64,000 nucleotides of DNA, from assembly GCF_004217495.1 (NCBI RefSeq), contig NZ_SHLC01000001.1, forward strand, positions 1,364,001-1,428,000, in the 5' to 3' direction. Both the position numbers and the translations under genes were made by a program. The notes beneath the pieces are model-generated. The model was given only the letters and a program-made list of their open reading frames with translations, was not told the DNA's origin and did not search any database. The DNA comes from Microterricola gilva (lineage in GTDB: Bacteria > Actinomycetota > Actinomycetes > Actinomycetales > Microbacteriaceae). This document shows, in pieces, positions 45,666 to 55,298 of this stretch (positions are counted from its first letter, which is position 1; each line of letters opens with the position of its first letter).

Positions 45666-46907
45666 CTAGCCGCCGATGGCCTTCAGCCAGGCGCGCTTGG
45701 TCTCGAGCTCCTCGCTGGCGGCCTTGACGGCCTTCTTGTCTCCGGCCGCCTCGGCGGCGGCGACGGTGGCCTCGAGCTTGGCGATGGCGTCTTCGAGCTG
45801 GCCGGTGAGGCCCTCTGCGCGTGCCTTCGTCTCCGGGTTGTTGCGTGCCCAGTAGTCGTCGTCGAGAGCACGGACGTGGTTCTCGATCTTGCGCAGGCGG
45901 TCCTCGATCACGCGGACCTGATCGCGCGGAACCCGCCCGATCTCGTCCCAGCGGTGCTGGATCGCCGTGAGCGCGGCGCGGGCCTTGACCCGGTCGGTCT
46001 CGGCGAGGATCGGCTCGGCCTCGCTCAGCAGGGCCTGCTTCTGCGCGAGGTTCTCGGAGAACTCCTCGTTCTCCTGGGCGTCGATCTCGGACTTGGCCGA
46101 GTACAGCACGTCACCGGCAGCCTTGAAGCGTGCCCACAGTGCGTCGTCCTGCTTCTTGCCCGCACGGCCGGCGAGCTTCCACTCGTCGAGCAGGCGGCGG
46201 TATCCGGGGATCCCGTCGACACCCTTGCCCGCGAGCGCCTCTGCCTGGTCGATGAGGGCCTGCTTGCGGGTGCGCACGTCCTTGTGTGCGCTGTCGAGCT
46301 CGGCGAAGAACGCCTTGCGGTGCTGCTCGATCGTGGTGCGGGCTGCACGGAATCGCTTCCAGAGCTCGTTCGCCTCGGCCTTGGGCAGACGCGGAGCGTC
46401 GTGCTGGTGGGCCTGCCAGCGCGCGAAGAGTGCGTCGAGGGTCGACGTTGCCTGCTTCCACTGCGTCTTGGCCGGGTCGCCAGCCGCGAGCTTCTCCGCG
46501 GCCTCGACGATCTCGGTGCGCTCGGCGATGGCGGCGTCAACGGCTGCCTTCGCCTCCGCGCTCTGCTGCTCGGTGAGCTCAGACACGGCGCCGCCGAGCT
46601 TCTCGAGGCGCGCCTTGAGGGCGGCGAGGTCGCCGACGGCGTTGGCGCCATCGACGTTCGCGCTGATCGAGGCGACGGCCTTGGCGATGTCGGATGCCGG
46701 TGCGCCGCGCTTCGCGCGCTGCTCGAGCAGCGTCACCTGACCGGCGAGGTCGACGTATTTGCGTTCGAAGTACGCCAGAGCTTCCTCTGGGGTGCCATCG
46801 GGGTACTGACCAACCGCGCGCTCACCGGATTCCTCGCGAACGAAGACGGTGCCCGTCTCATCGACGCGCCCCCACGGTTGCTGATCTGCTTGAGCCAAGA
46901 GTCTCAT
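45666..46907 (-). CDS. DUF349 domain protein
   Basis: 413 residues, almost entirely helical and charged, with repeated DUF349 units (W-[KR]-x-[AI]-x-x-x-x-x-x-x-LW-x-x-F pattern: LWKRFRAARTTIEQHRK, LWARFKAAGDVLYSAK, RWDEIGRVPRDQVRVIEDRL). Coiled-coil-like throughout; a role in RNA metabolism or cell envelope has been proposed for some members but is not proven. The start is ambiguous: ATG 46907 has AAGG directly against it, whereas TTG 46898 (LAQADQQPWGRVDETG, as in relatives) has AAGGATGAG at a normal distance and may be the true start. Confidence 0.85.
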   Translation of the reverse strand: MRLLAQADQQPWGRVDETGTVFVREESGERAVGQYPDGTPEEALAYFERKYVDLAGQVTLLEQRAKRGAPASDIAKAVASISANVDGANAVGDLAALKARLEKLGGAVSELTEQQSAEAKAAVDAAIAERTEIVEAAEKLAAGDPAKTQWKQATSTLDALFARWQAHQHDAPRLPKAEANELWKRFRAARTTIEQHRKAFFAELDSAHKDVRTRKQALIDQAEALAGKGVDGIPGYRRLLDEWKLAGRAGKKQDDALWARFKAAGDVLYSAKSEIDAQENEEFSENLAQKQALLSEAEPILAETDRVKARAALTAIQHRWDEIGRVPRDQVRVIEDRLRKIENHVRALDDDYWARNNPETKARAEGLTGQLEDAIAKLEATVAAAEAAGDKKAVKAASEELETKRAWLKAIGG

Positions 46908-47052
46908 CCTTGCTGAGTGCCTGGGCCGCCCAATTGGTGCGGCCGTCTGCGCGCCAGACGACTTCCGTCTGCGCGACCATACCCGGCCCAGCCTATTCCA
47001 CTCGGTGGCTCAAACTGGGCTCGCTATAGAACCGTTACCTGTGTGTCGCGCG

Positions 47053-47838
47053 TTACTGCAGCGTGAACCCCGTGATCGTGGTCGGGACGGCGGGAGCGCC
47101 GTCGCTCGCTCCGCCCTCGACGCCGGCGTCCGTGATCTGCTTCTTCAGCTCATCGAGGCCGCTCGTCACGTGGCCGAGCACGGTGTAGCCACCAGCCGCG
47201 TCGGCGCCGATCGTGGTGTCGTCGTAGACGATGAAGAACTGGCTGCCCATGCTGTAGCCGTTGCCGCCTGAGCGCGCCATCGCGATCGTCCCCGCCGGGT
47301 AGACGTTGTCAGCCGGTGCCGCCTCGATCGGGCCGTAGCTGTAGCCGGGGCCGCCGGTTCCGTCGCCGGACGGGTCGCCGCACTGCAGCACGTAGAAGCC
47401 ACCGTCGGTGAGGCGGTGGCAGCTGACGCCGTCGTAGAAGCCGCTCTCGGCGAGGCTGATCGTCGAAGAGACGGCCTGAGGGGCCGCGGCACCGTCGAGC
47501 TCGACGCCCAGGGCGACGTCGTTGAGGGTGAGTGTTCCCGTCCACGTCCGCCCCTCGGCGAGCTCAGCCGGGGGCACATCGCCGATGTTCTCGCCCGCCT
47601 GCGGGGTCGGGGTCGGCGTCGCCGAGGCCGACGGCGTCGGCGCCGGGGTGCCTGGGCCGCCGCTGAAGAAGAAGATCTGGGCCCCGACCGCGAGCACGAG
47701 GATGATCACGAGCGCGATGGCGGCGATCCAGTTGTCGCGGGCGCGTCGGCTGATGCGACGCTCGTGCACGCGCTGGCGGGCCTGGTAGGCGCGCAGGCGC
47801 GCCCGTGCTTCGCGTTCCTGCTTCGGGTTCGAGGCCAC
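47053..47838 (-). CDS. Membrane-anchored peptidyl-prolyl cis-trans isomerase (cyclophilin type)
   Basis: 261 residues. Basic N-terminus, one hydrophobic anchor (about 36-58), a Pro/Thr linker (APTPSASATPTPTPQAG) and a cyclophilin domain (about 90-261) with FYDGVSCHRLTDGGFYVLQCGD, AGTIAMARSGG, NGYSMGSQFFIVYDD and TVLGHVTSGLDELKK. The catalytic Arg lies in CHRL. It probably folds exported proteins outside the membrane. GTG 47838 with AAGGAG upstream. Confidence 0.92.
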   Translation of the reverse strand: MASNPKQEREARARLRAYQARQRVHERRISRRARDNWIAAIALVIILVLAVGAQIFFFSGGPGTPAPTPSASATPTPTPQAGENIGDVPPAELAEGRTWTGTLTLNDVALGVELDGAAAPQAVSSTISLAESGFYDGVSCHRLTDGGFYVLQCGDPSGDGTGGPGYSYGPIEAAPADNVYPAGTIAMARSGGNGYSMGSQFFIVYDDTTIGADAAGGYTVLGHVTSGLDELKKQITDAGVEGGASDGAPAVPTTITGFTLQ

Positions 47839-47919
47839 ACTGCTCCTTCATGGTGATGCGATGGGATCAACAGTGAACTCTACGCAAGGCGTGTCTGTGG
47901 CGCCAAGTACGCTGGGGGC

Positions 47920-49269
47920 ATGGTGAATCAGGGTCTTGGTCTGCGCAGCGGTGCGACGCCGCTTGCCGTTCGGATGAGACCCCGTTCTCTCGACGAGGTG
48001 GCAGGCCAGAAGCACCTGCTCACGCCCGGCTCGCCGCTCGTCGCCCTGGCAAGCGACAAGACGGGGGAGAAGGGATCGGTCTCCGTCATCCTCTGGGGCC
48101 CACCTGGCACGGGCAAGACGACGCTCGCCCAGGCGATCGCGCACTCCTCCGGCCGCAACTTCGTCGAACTCTCCGCCGTCAACGCCGGCGTGCGCGATGT
48201 GCGCCAGGTGATGGAGCAGGCGATGACCAATCGCGACCTGTACGGCACATCGACGGTGCTCTTCCTCGATGAGATCCACCGCTTCACGAAGGCGCAGCAG
48301 GACGCGCTGCTGCCTGGAGTCGAAAACGGCTGGGTGATCCTGGTCGCCGCGACGACGGAGAACCCCTCCTTCTCCGTGATCTCTCCGCTGCTCTCGCGTT
48401 CCCTGCTGCTCACACTCGAGCAGCTCAGCGACGACGACCTCGGCATCGTCCTCGACCGCGCCGTCGAGGACTCCCGCGGGCTCGGCGGCCGCTTCGTGCT
48501 CGAGCCGGAGGCGAGGGCCGCGATCATCCGGCTGGCGTCCGGTGACGCACGACGCGCGCTCACCGCGCTGGAGGCGGCATCAGTCTCGGCCGCGACCGGC
48601 CTCGACCTCAGCGACCCGGATGCCGACAAGCCGCTGATCACGACGGAGCTCGTCGCGCTGGCCGTCGACCGCGCGCTGCTGCGCTACGACCGCAACGGCG
48701 ACGAGCACTACGACGTGATCAGCGCGTTCATCAAATCCGTGCGCGGCTCGGACGTCGACGCCGCCCTGCACTACCTCGCCCGCATGATCGAGGCGGGGGA
48801 GGACCCGCGCTTCATCGCGAGGCGGATCATCGTCTCCGCATCCGAGGACATCGGCCTCGCCGACCCGCAGGCACTCGTCGTGGCGATCGCCGCGGCAGAC
48901 GCCGTGCAGTTCATCGGCATGCCGGAGGGCCGGATCCCGTTGGCCCAGGCCGTCGTGCACCTGGCGACGGCACCCAAGTCGAATGCGGCGTATGTCGGCA
49001 TCGACGCGGCGATCGCCGATGTGCGGGCCGGCGAGTTCGGCCGGGTCCCGAAGCACCTGCGCGACGCCCACTACCCCGGCGCGAAACGCCTCGGCCACGG
49101 CAAGGGCTACGTCTACCCGCACGATGCCCCCGTCGGTGTCGTGCCTCAGCAGTACCTGCCGGACGAGCTGCGCGGCCGGGAGTACTACCAGCCGAGCGAG
49201 CACGGCAATGAGCGCGAGGTGGCTGCCCGCCTCGCCAAGATCCGTCGCATCGTCCGCGGGGAGCCATAG
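47920..49269 (+). CDS. rarA: Replication-associated recombination protein A (RarA/MgsA)
   Basis: 449-residue AAA+ clamp-loader-like ATPase. [20 protein letters not shown] opens the family domain; Walker A GPPGTGKT is at 60-67; Walker [20 protein letters not shown]; sensor 1 [19 protein letters not shown] follows. It acts at stalled forks. The C-terminal tetramerisation region ([14 protein letters not shown] and [20 protein letters not shown]) is intact. Confidence 0.95.
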   Translation: MVNQGLGLRSGATPLAVRMRPRSLDEVAGQKHLLTPGSPLVALASDKTGEKGSVSVILWGPPGTGKTTLAQAIAHSSGRNFVELSAVNAGVRDVRQVMEQAMTNRDLYGTSTVLFLDEIHRFTKAQQDALLPGVENGWVILVAATTENPSFSVISPLLSRSLLLTLEQLSDDDLGIVLDRAVEDSRGLGGRFVLEPEARAAIIRLASGDARRALTALEAASVSAATGLDLSDPDADKPLITTELVALAVDRALLRYDRNGDEHYDVISAFIKSVRGSDVDAALHYLARMIEAGEDPRFIARRIIVSASEDIGLADPQALVVAIAAADAVQFIGMPEGRIPLAQAVVHLATAPKSNAAYVGIDAAIADVRAGEFGRVPKHLRDAHYPGAKRLGHGKGYVYPHDAPVGVVPQQYLPDELRGREYYQPSEHGNEREVAARLAKIRRIVRGEP

Positions 49270-49452
49270 CCGGTCGCTGTGTTAGGCTGTCTGAGGCCTA
49301 AAGCCTGATTTTTGCGTGCGGCTGCGCGAATCTCAGGGCTCAAGGGGCAGGAGCTGTAGCCGCTCAGTCCCCGTGGCTCACCCCTCTAACTTTGCCGTGG
49401 CACATCGTGCCCGCGGTATTTCATTGTTTGAGATTCATTTCGAAAGGAAACC
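49270..49452 (+). other. rpsD upstream leader, no gene
   Basis: 183 nt between rarA and rpsD. TTAGGCTG (49282-49289) could contain a -10, leaving a leader of up to about 160 nt. The only structure I see is a weak 4-bp stem (AGGC/GCCT) followed by TGATTTTTG. S4 autoregulates through its leader in other bacteria; here no clear pseudoknot can be read by eye. Confidence 0.35.
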
Positions 49453-50082
49453 GTGTCTACTAAGTCACGTACCCGCAGCAAGACCCGCCTCTCGCGCGCG
49501 CTCGGCATCGCCCTCACCCCGAAGGCCGCCAAGTACCTCGAGAAGCGCCCATACGCTCCCGGTGAGCACGGCCGCACCAAGCGCAAGCAGGACAGCGACT
49601 ACGCCGTTCGTCTGCGCGAGAAGCAGCGTCTGCGCGCCCAGTACGGCATCCGCGAGAAGCAGCTGAAGATCGCCTTCGAAGAGGCTCGTCGCACCAAGGG
49701 CCTGACCGGTGAGAACCTCGTCGAGATCCTCGAGACGCGTCTTGACGCCCTCGTGCTCCGTGCCGGCTTCGCCCGCACCACGGCTCAGGCTCGCCAGATG
49801 GTCGTGCACCGCCACATCCTCGTCGACGGCCAGCTCGTTGACCGTCCCTCCTTCCGCGTGAAGCCGGGACAGCAGATCCACGTCAAGGCACGTTCTGAGG
49901 GCACCGAGCCCTTCCAGGTCGCCGCAGCCGGCGGACACGTCGACGTTCTGCCGAAGACCCCGGCGTACCTCGAGGTCGAGCTCGACAAGCTGCAGGCCCG
50001 CCTCGTGCGCCGCCCGAAGCGTGCCGAGGTTCCCGTGACCTGTGAAGTACAGCTCGTCGTGGAGTACTACGCGGCTCGCTAG
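49453..50082 (+). CDS. rpsD: 30S ribosomal protein S4
   Basis: 209 residues. S4 initiates 16S rRNA folding. Conserved start TKSRTRSKTRLSRALGIALT (the version without zinc cysteines), EKQRLRAQYGIREKQLK, and the S4 RNA-binding domain from RLDALVLRAGFARTTAQARQ. AAAGGAAA precedes GTG 49453. Located apart from the alpha-operon, upstream of alaS, as usual in Microbacteriaceae. Confidence 0.97.
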   Translation: MSTKSRTRSKTRLSRALGIALTPKAAKYLEKRPYAPGEHGRTKRKQDSDYAVRLREKQRLRAQYGIREKQLKIAFEEARRTKGLTGENLVEILETRLDALVLRAGFARTTAQARQMVVHRHILVDGQLVDRPSFRVKPGQQIHVKARSEGTEPFQVAAAGGHVDVLPKTPAYLEVELDKLQARLVRRPKRAEVPVTCEVQLVVEYYAAR

Positions 50083-50200
50083 TCGTCAGTGAACTACGCT
50101 GGAGGGCGGATCATCTTCGGATGGTCCGCCCTTCGCGGTATATGCCCCTCGGGGAATGGGCCGCGCAGAACTGGGCCGCTCGTGGAATGGAAGGTGGACA

Positions 50201-50575
50201 ATGTCCCTCGGTGACATCGCAGGACTCATCGCGGCCGGTGTATTCGCCGTGCTCGTCGGCTTGCTGGCGATCCCGCTGATCAAACTCGGCGGCGTGCTCG
50301 ACCAGACACGTGACTCCATTCGCGAGACCACGAACGGCGTGACGCCGCTTCTCGAGGAGACGGCGGTCACCCTGAAGGAGACGAACCGCCAGCTGGCACG
50401 CGTCGACGTCATCACCGCCAACGTCGCGGATGTCACGGGCAACGTCTCCGCGCTCGTCGCCCTCTTCGCCGCCACCGTCGGCGGCCCCCTGATCAAGCTG
50501 GCCGGGTTCTCTGCCGGGGTACGAGCCGCATTCCGGGCCGCGCGCCCGACGGCCCGCGGAACCAGTCGGCGCTGA
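50201..50575 (+). CDS. DUF948 family protein
   Basis: 124 residues with an N-terminal membrane helix (about 4-26) followed by an amphipathic helical region rich in Thr and Leu (GVTPLLEETAVTLKETNRQL) like bacterial DUF948 proteins, some of which resemble chemotaxis-type coiled coils. ATG 50201 has GGAAGGTGG upstream. It pairs with the next small gene between rpsD and alaS; function unknown. Confidence 0.85.
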   Translation: MSLGDIAGLIAAGVFAVLVGLLAIPLIKLGGVLDQTRDSIRETTNGVTPLLEETAVTLKETNRQLARVDVITANVADVTGNVSALVALFAATVGGPLIKLAGFSAGVRAAFRAARPTARGTSRR

Positions 50576-50623
50576 AGCACTACTGTTGTCAACGAACTCT
50601 CGGATCGCAAGGAGACTCTTCTC

Positions 50624-50821
50624 ATGAAAAACCTGCTGTGGCTGATTCTCGGAATCATCGGTGGCTTCGTCATCGCACACGAGGTCAACAAGACCCAGGA
50701 AGGGCGCCGCTTCTTCACCGGCGTTGACGCCAAGGCGCGCGAATTCGGGGCTGCCGTTGCCGACGGCTACCACCAGCGCGAGGCCGAGCTGCGCCAGGCC
50801 ATCGACGAGGTGCTCGACTAA
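50624..50821 (+). CDS. Small membrane-anchored protein, YtxH-like
   Basis: 65 residues: MKNLLWLILGIIGGFVIAHE gives one membrane helix, then a charged helix. The composition resembles the YtxH-like small proteins that often accompany DUF948. AAGGAG lies 8 nt before the ATG. Conserved place before alaS. Confidence 0.75.
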   Translation: MKNLLWLILGIIGGFVIAHEVNKTQEGRRFFTGVDAKAREFGAAVADGYHQREAELRQAIDEVLD

Positions 50822-50890
50822 CCTCGAGCGATCATCGCACCACCCAGGCGCCGGATCCGGCGCTTCGACACACTACGTACTACGGGACCC

Positions 50891-53557
50891 ATGCAGACTG
50901 CAGACATTCGCCGCCGCTGGCTTGACTACTTCGGAGAGCGCGGTCACACCGTCGTGCCATCCGCCTCCCTGGTCAGCGACGACCCAACACTCCTCTTCAC
51001 CGTCGCAGGCATGGTTCCCTTCGTGCCGTACCTCACCGGTCTCGTGCCCGCGCCATTCTCGCGTGCGACCAGCGTGCAGAAGTGCATCCGCACCCTCGAC
51101 ATCGAGGAGGTCGGCAAGACGCCGCGTCACGGCACCTTCTTCCAGATGAACGGCAACTTCTCCTTCGGCGACTACTTCAAAGAGGGCGCGATCAGCTACG
51201 CCTGGGAGCTGCTGACCAGCTCGGAGGCCGACGGCGGCTACGGCTTCGCCGAGAAGGACCTCTGGGTCACCGTCTACAAGGACGACGATGAGGCCATCGA
51301 GATCTGGAAGCGGGTCGCCGGCCTGCCGGACGAGCGGATCCAGCGCCTCGACAAGGACACCAACTACTGGCACACGGGCCAGGCCGGCCCGGCCGGACCC
51401 TGCTCGGAGATCTTCTTCGACCGTGGACCGGCATACGGGCGCGACGGCGGCCCGGCGACAGACGACGACCGCTACGTCGAAATCTGGAACCTCGTGTTCA
51501 TGCAGTACCTGATCGGCGATGTCCGCGGCAAGACGGAGTTCACGATCGTCAAGGAACTGCCGAACAAGAACATCGACACCGGCATGGGCCTGGAGCGCGT
51601 CGCGTTCCTCAAGCAGGGCGTCGAGAACTTCTACGAGATCGACCAGGTTCGCCCGGTCCTCGACCGCGCCGCCGAGCTCTCCGGCCGCCGCTACGGAGCC
51701 GACCACGACGACGACGTGCGCATGCGCGTCATCGCCGACCACGTCCGCTCCTCGCTGATGCTGATGAGCGACGGCGTCACGCCGTCCAACGAGGGCCGCG
51801 GCTACATCCTGCGCCGCCTGATGCGCCGCACGGTGCGCGCCATGCGCCTGCTCGGCGTCGACGCGGCCACGTTCCCCGAGCTCTTCGCCGCCTCGCGCGA
51901 CGCGATGAAGGACGCATACCCCGAGGTCGAGCGCGACTACTCGCGCATCGCGCAGAGCGCGATCGGCGAGGAGGAGACCTTCCTCCGCACCCTCGCGGCC
52001 GGCACGACCGTGCTCGACCTCGCGCTGAACAAGACCAAGGAGGCCTCGTCGCCGCAGCTGGCCGGCGACGCCGCGTTCCTGCTGCACGACACCTACGGCT
52101 TCCCGATCGACCTCACACTCGAGGTCGCGGAAGAGGCGGGCCTCACGGTCGACCGCGCCGCATTCGACGCCCTCATGGCTGAACAGCGTGCTCGCGCCAA
52201 GGCCGACGCGAAGGCCAAGAAGACGGCTCTCGCCGACCTCTCCGTGTACGGAGAGTTCCGCGCGTTCGGCGAGACGGTGTTCACCGGCTACACGAACCTG
52301 CAGACCGAGTCCCGCGTCCTCGGCCTCATCGTCGGCGGGCACTCCGTGAACAAGGCCGTCGCCGGCGACATCGCCGAGGTGATCCTCGCCGAGACCGCGC
52401 TCTATGCAGAGTCCGGCGGGCAGGAGGCCGACAGCGGCCTCATCGTCGGCCCCGGCTATGAGCTCGAGGTGCTCGACGTGCAGAAGCCCGTCAAGGGGCT
52501 CATCAGCCACAAGGTGCAGGTGCGCTTCGGCGAGGTCGGCGTCGGGGATGCCGCAACGAGCGTCGTCGACGCTGACAACCGCCGCGGAGCCCAGCAGGCG
52601 CACTCCGGCACGCACATCATCCACGCAGCGCTCCGCCAGGTGCTCGGCCCGAACGCGCACCAGTCCGGCTCGTACAACATGGCCGGCTACCTGCGCCTCG
52701 ACTTCTCCTGGAACCAGGGCCTCTCCGCGGCGACGCGCAGCGAGATCGAGGAGATCTCGAACAACGCCATCCGCGACAACCTCGAGGTCGTCACCAGGGA
52801 GATGCCGCTTGACGAGGCACGCGAGCTCGGCGCCATGGCGCTGTTCGGCGAGAAGTACGGCGATCGCGTGCGCATGGTCGACATTGGCGGCCCATGGTCG
52901 CGCGAGCTCTGCGCGGGAACCCACGTTGGTTCCAGCGCCGAGATCGGCATGATCAACCTCATCAGCGAGTCCTCCGTCGGGTCGACGAACCGCCGCGTCG
53001 AATCGCTCGTCGGCATCGAGGCGTTCCGGGATCTGGCTGCGGAGCGCGCGCTCGTCACACAGCTGACCAGCTCGCTCAAGACGCCGCGCGAACAGCTCCC
53101 TGAGAAGGTGTCGGAGCTCGTCGCCAACCTCAAGGCCGCTGAGAAGAAGATCGCGGCCTTCGAGGCGAAGGCACTCGGCGACAAGGTGCCGGCGCTGCTG
53201 GAGAAGGCGACGGTCGACGGCGGGCTCACGCTCATCGCCGAGAACCTCGGCACGCTGGCATCCGCAGACGATGTCCGCACCCTGGTCAACGCCGTGCGCG
53301 AGCGCCTCGGGAACGAGGCGGCGGTCGTCGCGCTGGTCGCCGAGGCCGGCGGCAAGGCCGTCGCGATCGTTGCGAGCAACCCGGCGGCCCGTGAGCGCGG
53401 CATCAAGGCCGGCGCCCTGGCCCGCGAGATGGCGGGAATCCTCGGCGGTGGCGGCGGCGGAAAAGACGACCTGGCGCAGGGCGGCGGACCCGATGTGAGC
53501 GCGATCCCGCGCGCACTCGAGGCCGTGCGCAGCACGGTCGCCGCGGCGCGGGCATAG
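50891..53557 (+). CDS. alaS: Alanine--tRNA ligase
   Basis: 888-residue class II synthetase. Start MQTADIRRRWLDYFGERGH; motif 2 region HGTFFQMNGNFSFGDYFK; motif 3 NEGRGYILRRLMRR; editing/zinc site His571, His575 (HSGTH), Cys674 and His678 (CAGTH); C-Ala domain with DHHA1 (VVALVAEAGGKAVAIVASN) and a Gly-rich stretch near the end. Stop and the ruvX start overlap by one base. Confidence 0.97.
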   Translation: MQTADIRRRWLDYFGERGHTVVPSASLVSDDPTLLFTVAGMVPFVPYLTGLVPAPFSRATSVQKCIRTLDIEEVGKTPRHGTFFQMNGNFSFGDYFKEGAISYAWELLTSSEADGGYGFAEKDLWVTVYKDDDEAIEIWKRVAGLPDERIQRLDKDTNYWHTGQAGPAGPCSEIFFDRGPAYGRDGGPATDDDRYVEIWNLVFMQYLIGDVRGKTEFTIVKELPNKNIDTGMGLERVAFLKQGVENFYEIDQVRPVLDRAAELSGRRYGADHDDDVRMRVIADHVRSSLMLMSDGVTPSNEGRGYILRRLMRRTVRAMRLLGVDAATFPELFAASRDAMKDAYPEVERDYSRIAQSAIGEEETFLRTLAAGTTVLDLALNKTKEASSPQLAGDAAFLLHDTYGFPIDLTLEVAEEAGLTVDRAAFDALMAEQRARAKADAKAKKTALADLSVYGEFRAFGETVFTGYTNLQTESRVLGLIVGGHSVNKAVAGDIAEVILAETALYAESGGQEADSGLIVGPGYELEVLDVQKPVKGLISHKVQVRFGEVGVGDAATSVVDADNRRGAQQAHSGTHIIHAALRQVLGPNAHQSGSYNMAGYLRLDFSWNQGLSAATRSEIEEISNNAIRDNLEVVTREMPLDEARELGAMALFGEKYGDRVRMVDIGGPWSRELCAGTHVGSSAEIGMINLISESSVGSTNRRVESLVGIEAFRDLAAERALVTQLTSSLKTPREQLPEKVSELVANLKAAEKKIAAFEAKALGDKVPALLEKATVDGGLTLIAENLGTLASADDVRTLVNAVRERLGNEAAVVALVAEAGGKAVAIVASNPAARERGIKAGALAREMAGILGGGGGGKDDLAQGGGPDVSAIPRALEAVRSTVAAARA

Positions 53558-54042
53558 TGCGTTCTGGGGTGCGGCTCGGCGTCGACGTCGGCAAGGCGCG
53601 CGTCGGGCTCTCCCGCTCCGATCTGCACGGCATGCTCGCGACGCCGATCGAGACCGTTCCGCGCACCCTGCCGGAGGGCGAGATCGTGCTCAGCTCCGAC
53701 ATTCTCCGCATCGCCGAGGTGCAGCGGGAGCTCGACGCGATCGAGGTCGTCGTCGGGCTGCCGCTCGCGCTCTCCGGCGCGGAGACGGCATCGACGGCCG
53801 ACGCCAGACACTTCGCGACCGCGTTGCAGCTGGCGCTGACCGTTCCGGTTCGTCTGGTCGACGAGCGGCTCTCGACGGTGTCGGCGCAGTCGGCGCTTCG
53901 CTCGTCTGGCAAGAAGGCGAAGTCGCACCGCCCGGTGATCGATCAGGTGGCCGCGGTTATCATTTTGCAGCACGCTCTCGACTCCGAGCGCGGAATGGGC
54001 ACTCCGCCCGGAACGACTCTCAGCCCGAACGAAGGACTCTGA
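53557..54042 (+). CDS. ruvX: Pre-16S rRNA nuclease / putative Holliday junction resolvase RuvX (YqgF)
   Basis: 161 residues, RNase H fold. LGVDVGKARVGLSRSD (first Asp) and VVGLPLALSG, then LVDERLSTVSAQ and a final Asp in PVIDQVAAVIILQ. In E. coli the homologue matures the 5' end of 16S rRNA. GTG 53557 overlaps the alaS stop; mltG follows after 2 nt. Confidence 0.94.
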   Translation: MRSGVRLGVDVGKARVGLSRSDLHGMLATPIETVPRTLPEGEIVLSSDILRIAEVQRELDAIEVVVGLPLALSGAETASTADARHFATALQLALTVPVRLVDERLSTVSAQSALRSSGKKAKSHRPVIDQVAAVIILQHALDSERGMGTPPGTTLSPNEGL

Positions 54043-54044
54043 CA

Positions 54045-55298
54045 GTGTCAAACCTGCCCCCGGTCACCCCCGACGATGCGGGTGCCCAGAAGGACGACAG
54101 GGCTGCAGAAACTGCCGCGCCGGCCGAGGCCGATGCGCGCCCATCCTTCGACGAACTCTTCACCGCTCCGGCGCCGGCCCAGCCGGAACTGGCCGAGAGC
54201 CTTCGCCCGCGGGCGTCGGCCAGGAAGATGAAGCGGGGCAGGGGCGGCATCGGCTGCCTGATCGTGCTCGTCGTCCTGGCCGGCATCGTCACGGCCGGTT
54301 ACTTTCTGTTGCAGGGTCCGATCCAGCAGCTGATCTCCGCGGCATCCGGGCCGGAGGACTACGAGGGCAGCGGCACCGGCGAGGTGACCGTGATGATCCA
54401 CGAGGGTGACATCGGCTCCGATGTCGCGACGACCCTGCACGAGAGCGGCGTCACCAAGAGCTTCGAGGCCTTCTACGACCTGCTCCTGGCGCAGACCACG
54501 CCGCCCGTCTTCCAACCCGGCGCGTACAAGCTCGCCGAGCAGATGAGCGCCCAGGCCGCGCTGGACGCACTGGAGAACCCGGAGAACCGGCTCCAACAGA
54601 CCGTCGTCGTGCCTGAGGGCACCGTCGCCGCCGATGTGTTGCAGCTGATCTCGGAGGGCACGGAGATCCCGTTGGCCGATCTGCAGGCGGCCGCCGCGGA
54701 TGTCGCCTCCTTCGGCCTCCCGGCCGAGGCCACCAGCCTCGAGGGCTTCCTGTTCCCGGCCACGTACACCTTCACGCCCGGCCTCGGCGCGCACGACGTG
54801 CTCGCGACGCTGGTCGATCGGCAGTTCCAGGCGCTGGACGCGGCCGGTGTCGCTCCAGAGGACCGATGGAACACGATCGTGCTCGCCTCGTTGGTTCAGA
54901 AGGAAGCCGGCCTCCGGGAGGACTACTACAAGGTCGCCCGCGTCTTCCTCAACCGACTCGACCCTGCGCTCTGGGAGAGCGGGCTGCTGCAGTCCGACGC
55001 GACCGTCGCGTACGGAACCGGCAACACGCACCGGGTCTCGACGACCGACGCCGAGCGCGAGGACGCGAGCAACCCGTACAACACCTACGTGCACCCCGGC
55101 ATGCTCATCGCCCCGATCTCGAACCCGGGCGACCTCGCCATCGACGCCGCGCTGCACCCGGCCGACGGCCCGTGGCTGTTCTTCGTCACGTGGAACCTCG
55201 ACACCGGCGAGACGATCTTCTCGGCCACCGTCGAGGAGCACGATGCCGCCGTCGAGAAGTGGCTGGCCTGGATGGACGAGCACCCGGAGTACCAGTGA
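54045..55298 (+). CDS. mltG: Endolytic murein transglycosylase MltG
   Basis: 417 residues. Charged cytoplasmic tail of about 65 residues, one membrane helix (about 68-90), LysM-like subdomain (VMIHEGDIGSDVATTLHESG) and the YceG catalytic domain with VLASLVQKEAGLREDYYKVA (catalytic Glu), VAYGTGNTHRVS and SNPYNTYVHPGMLIAPISNPG. Cuts nascent glycan strands at the membrane. GTG start. Confidence 0.95.
   Translation: MSNLPPVTPDDAGAQKDDRAAETAAPAEADARPSFDELFTAPAPAQPELAESLRPRASARKMKRGRGGIGCLIVLVVLAGIVTAGYFLLQGPIQQLISAASGPEDYEGSGTGEVTVMIHEGDIGSDVATTLHESGVTKSFEAFYDLLLAQTTPPVFQPGAYKLAEQMSAQAALDALENPENRLQQTVVVPEGTVAADVLQLISEGTEIPLADLQAAAADVASFGLPAEATSLEGFLFPATYTFTPGLGAHDVLATLVDRQFQALDAAGVAPEDRWNTIVLASLVQKEAGLREDYYKVARVFLNRLDPALWESGLLQSDATVAYGTGNTHRVSTTDAEREDASNPYNTYVHPGMLIAPISNPGDLAIDAALHPADGPWLFFVTWNLDTGETIFSATVEEHDAAVEKWLAWMDEHPEYQ

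Noticed and set aside
45588-46916. A 442-codon plus-strand frame opposite the DUF349 gene
   Set aside because: Leu/Gly/Val-rich without pattern, whereas the minus strand encodes a conserved DUF349 protein.
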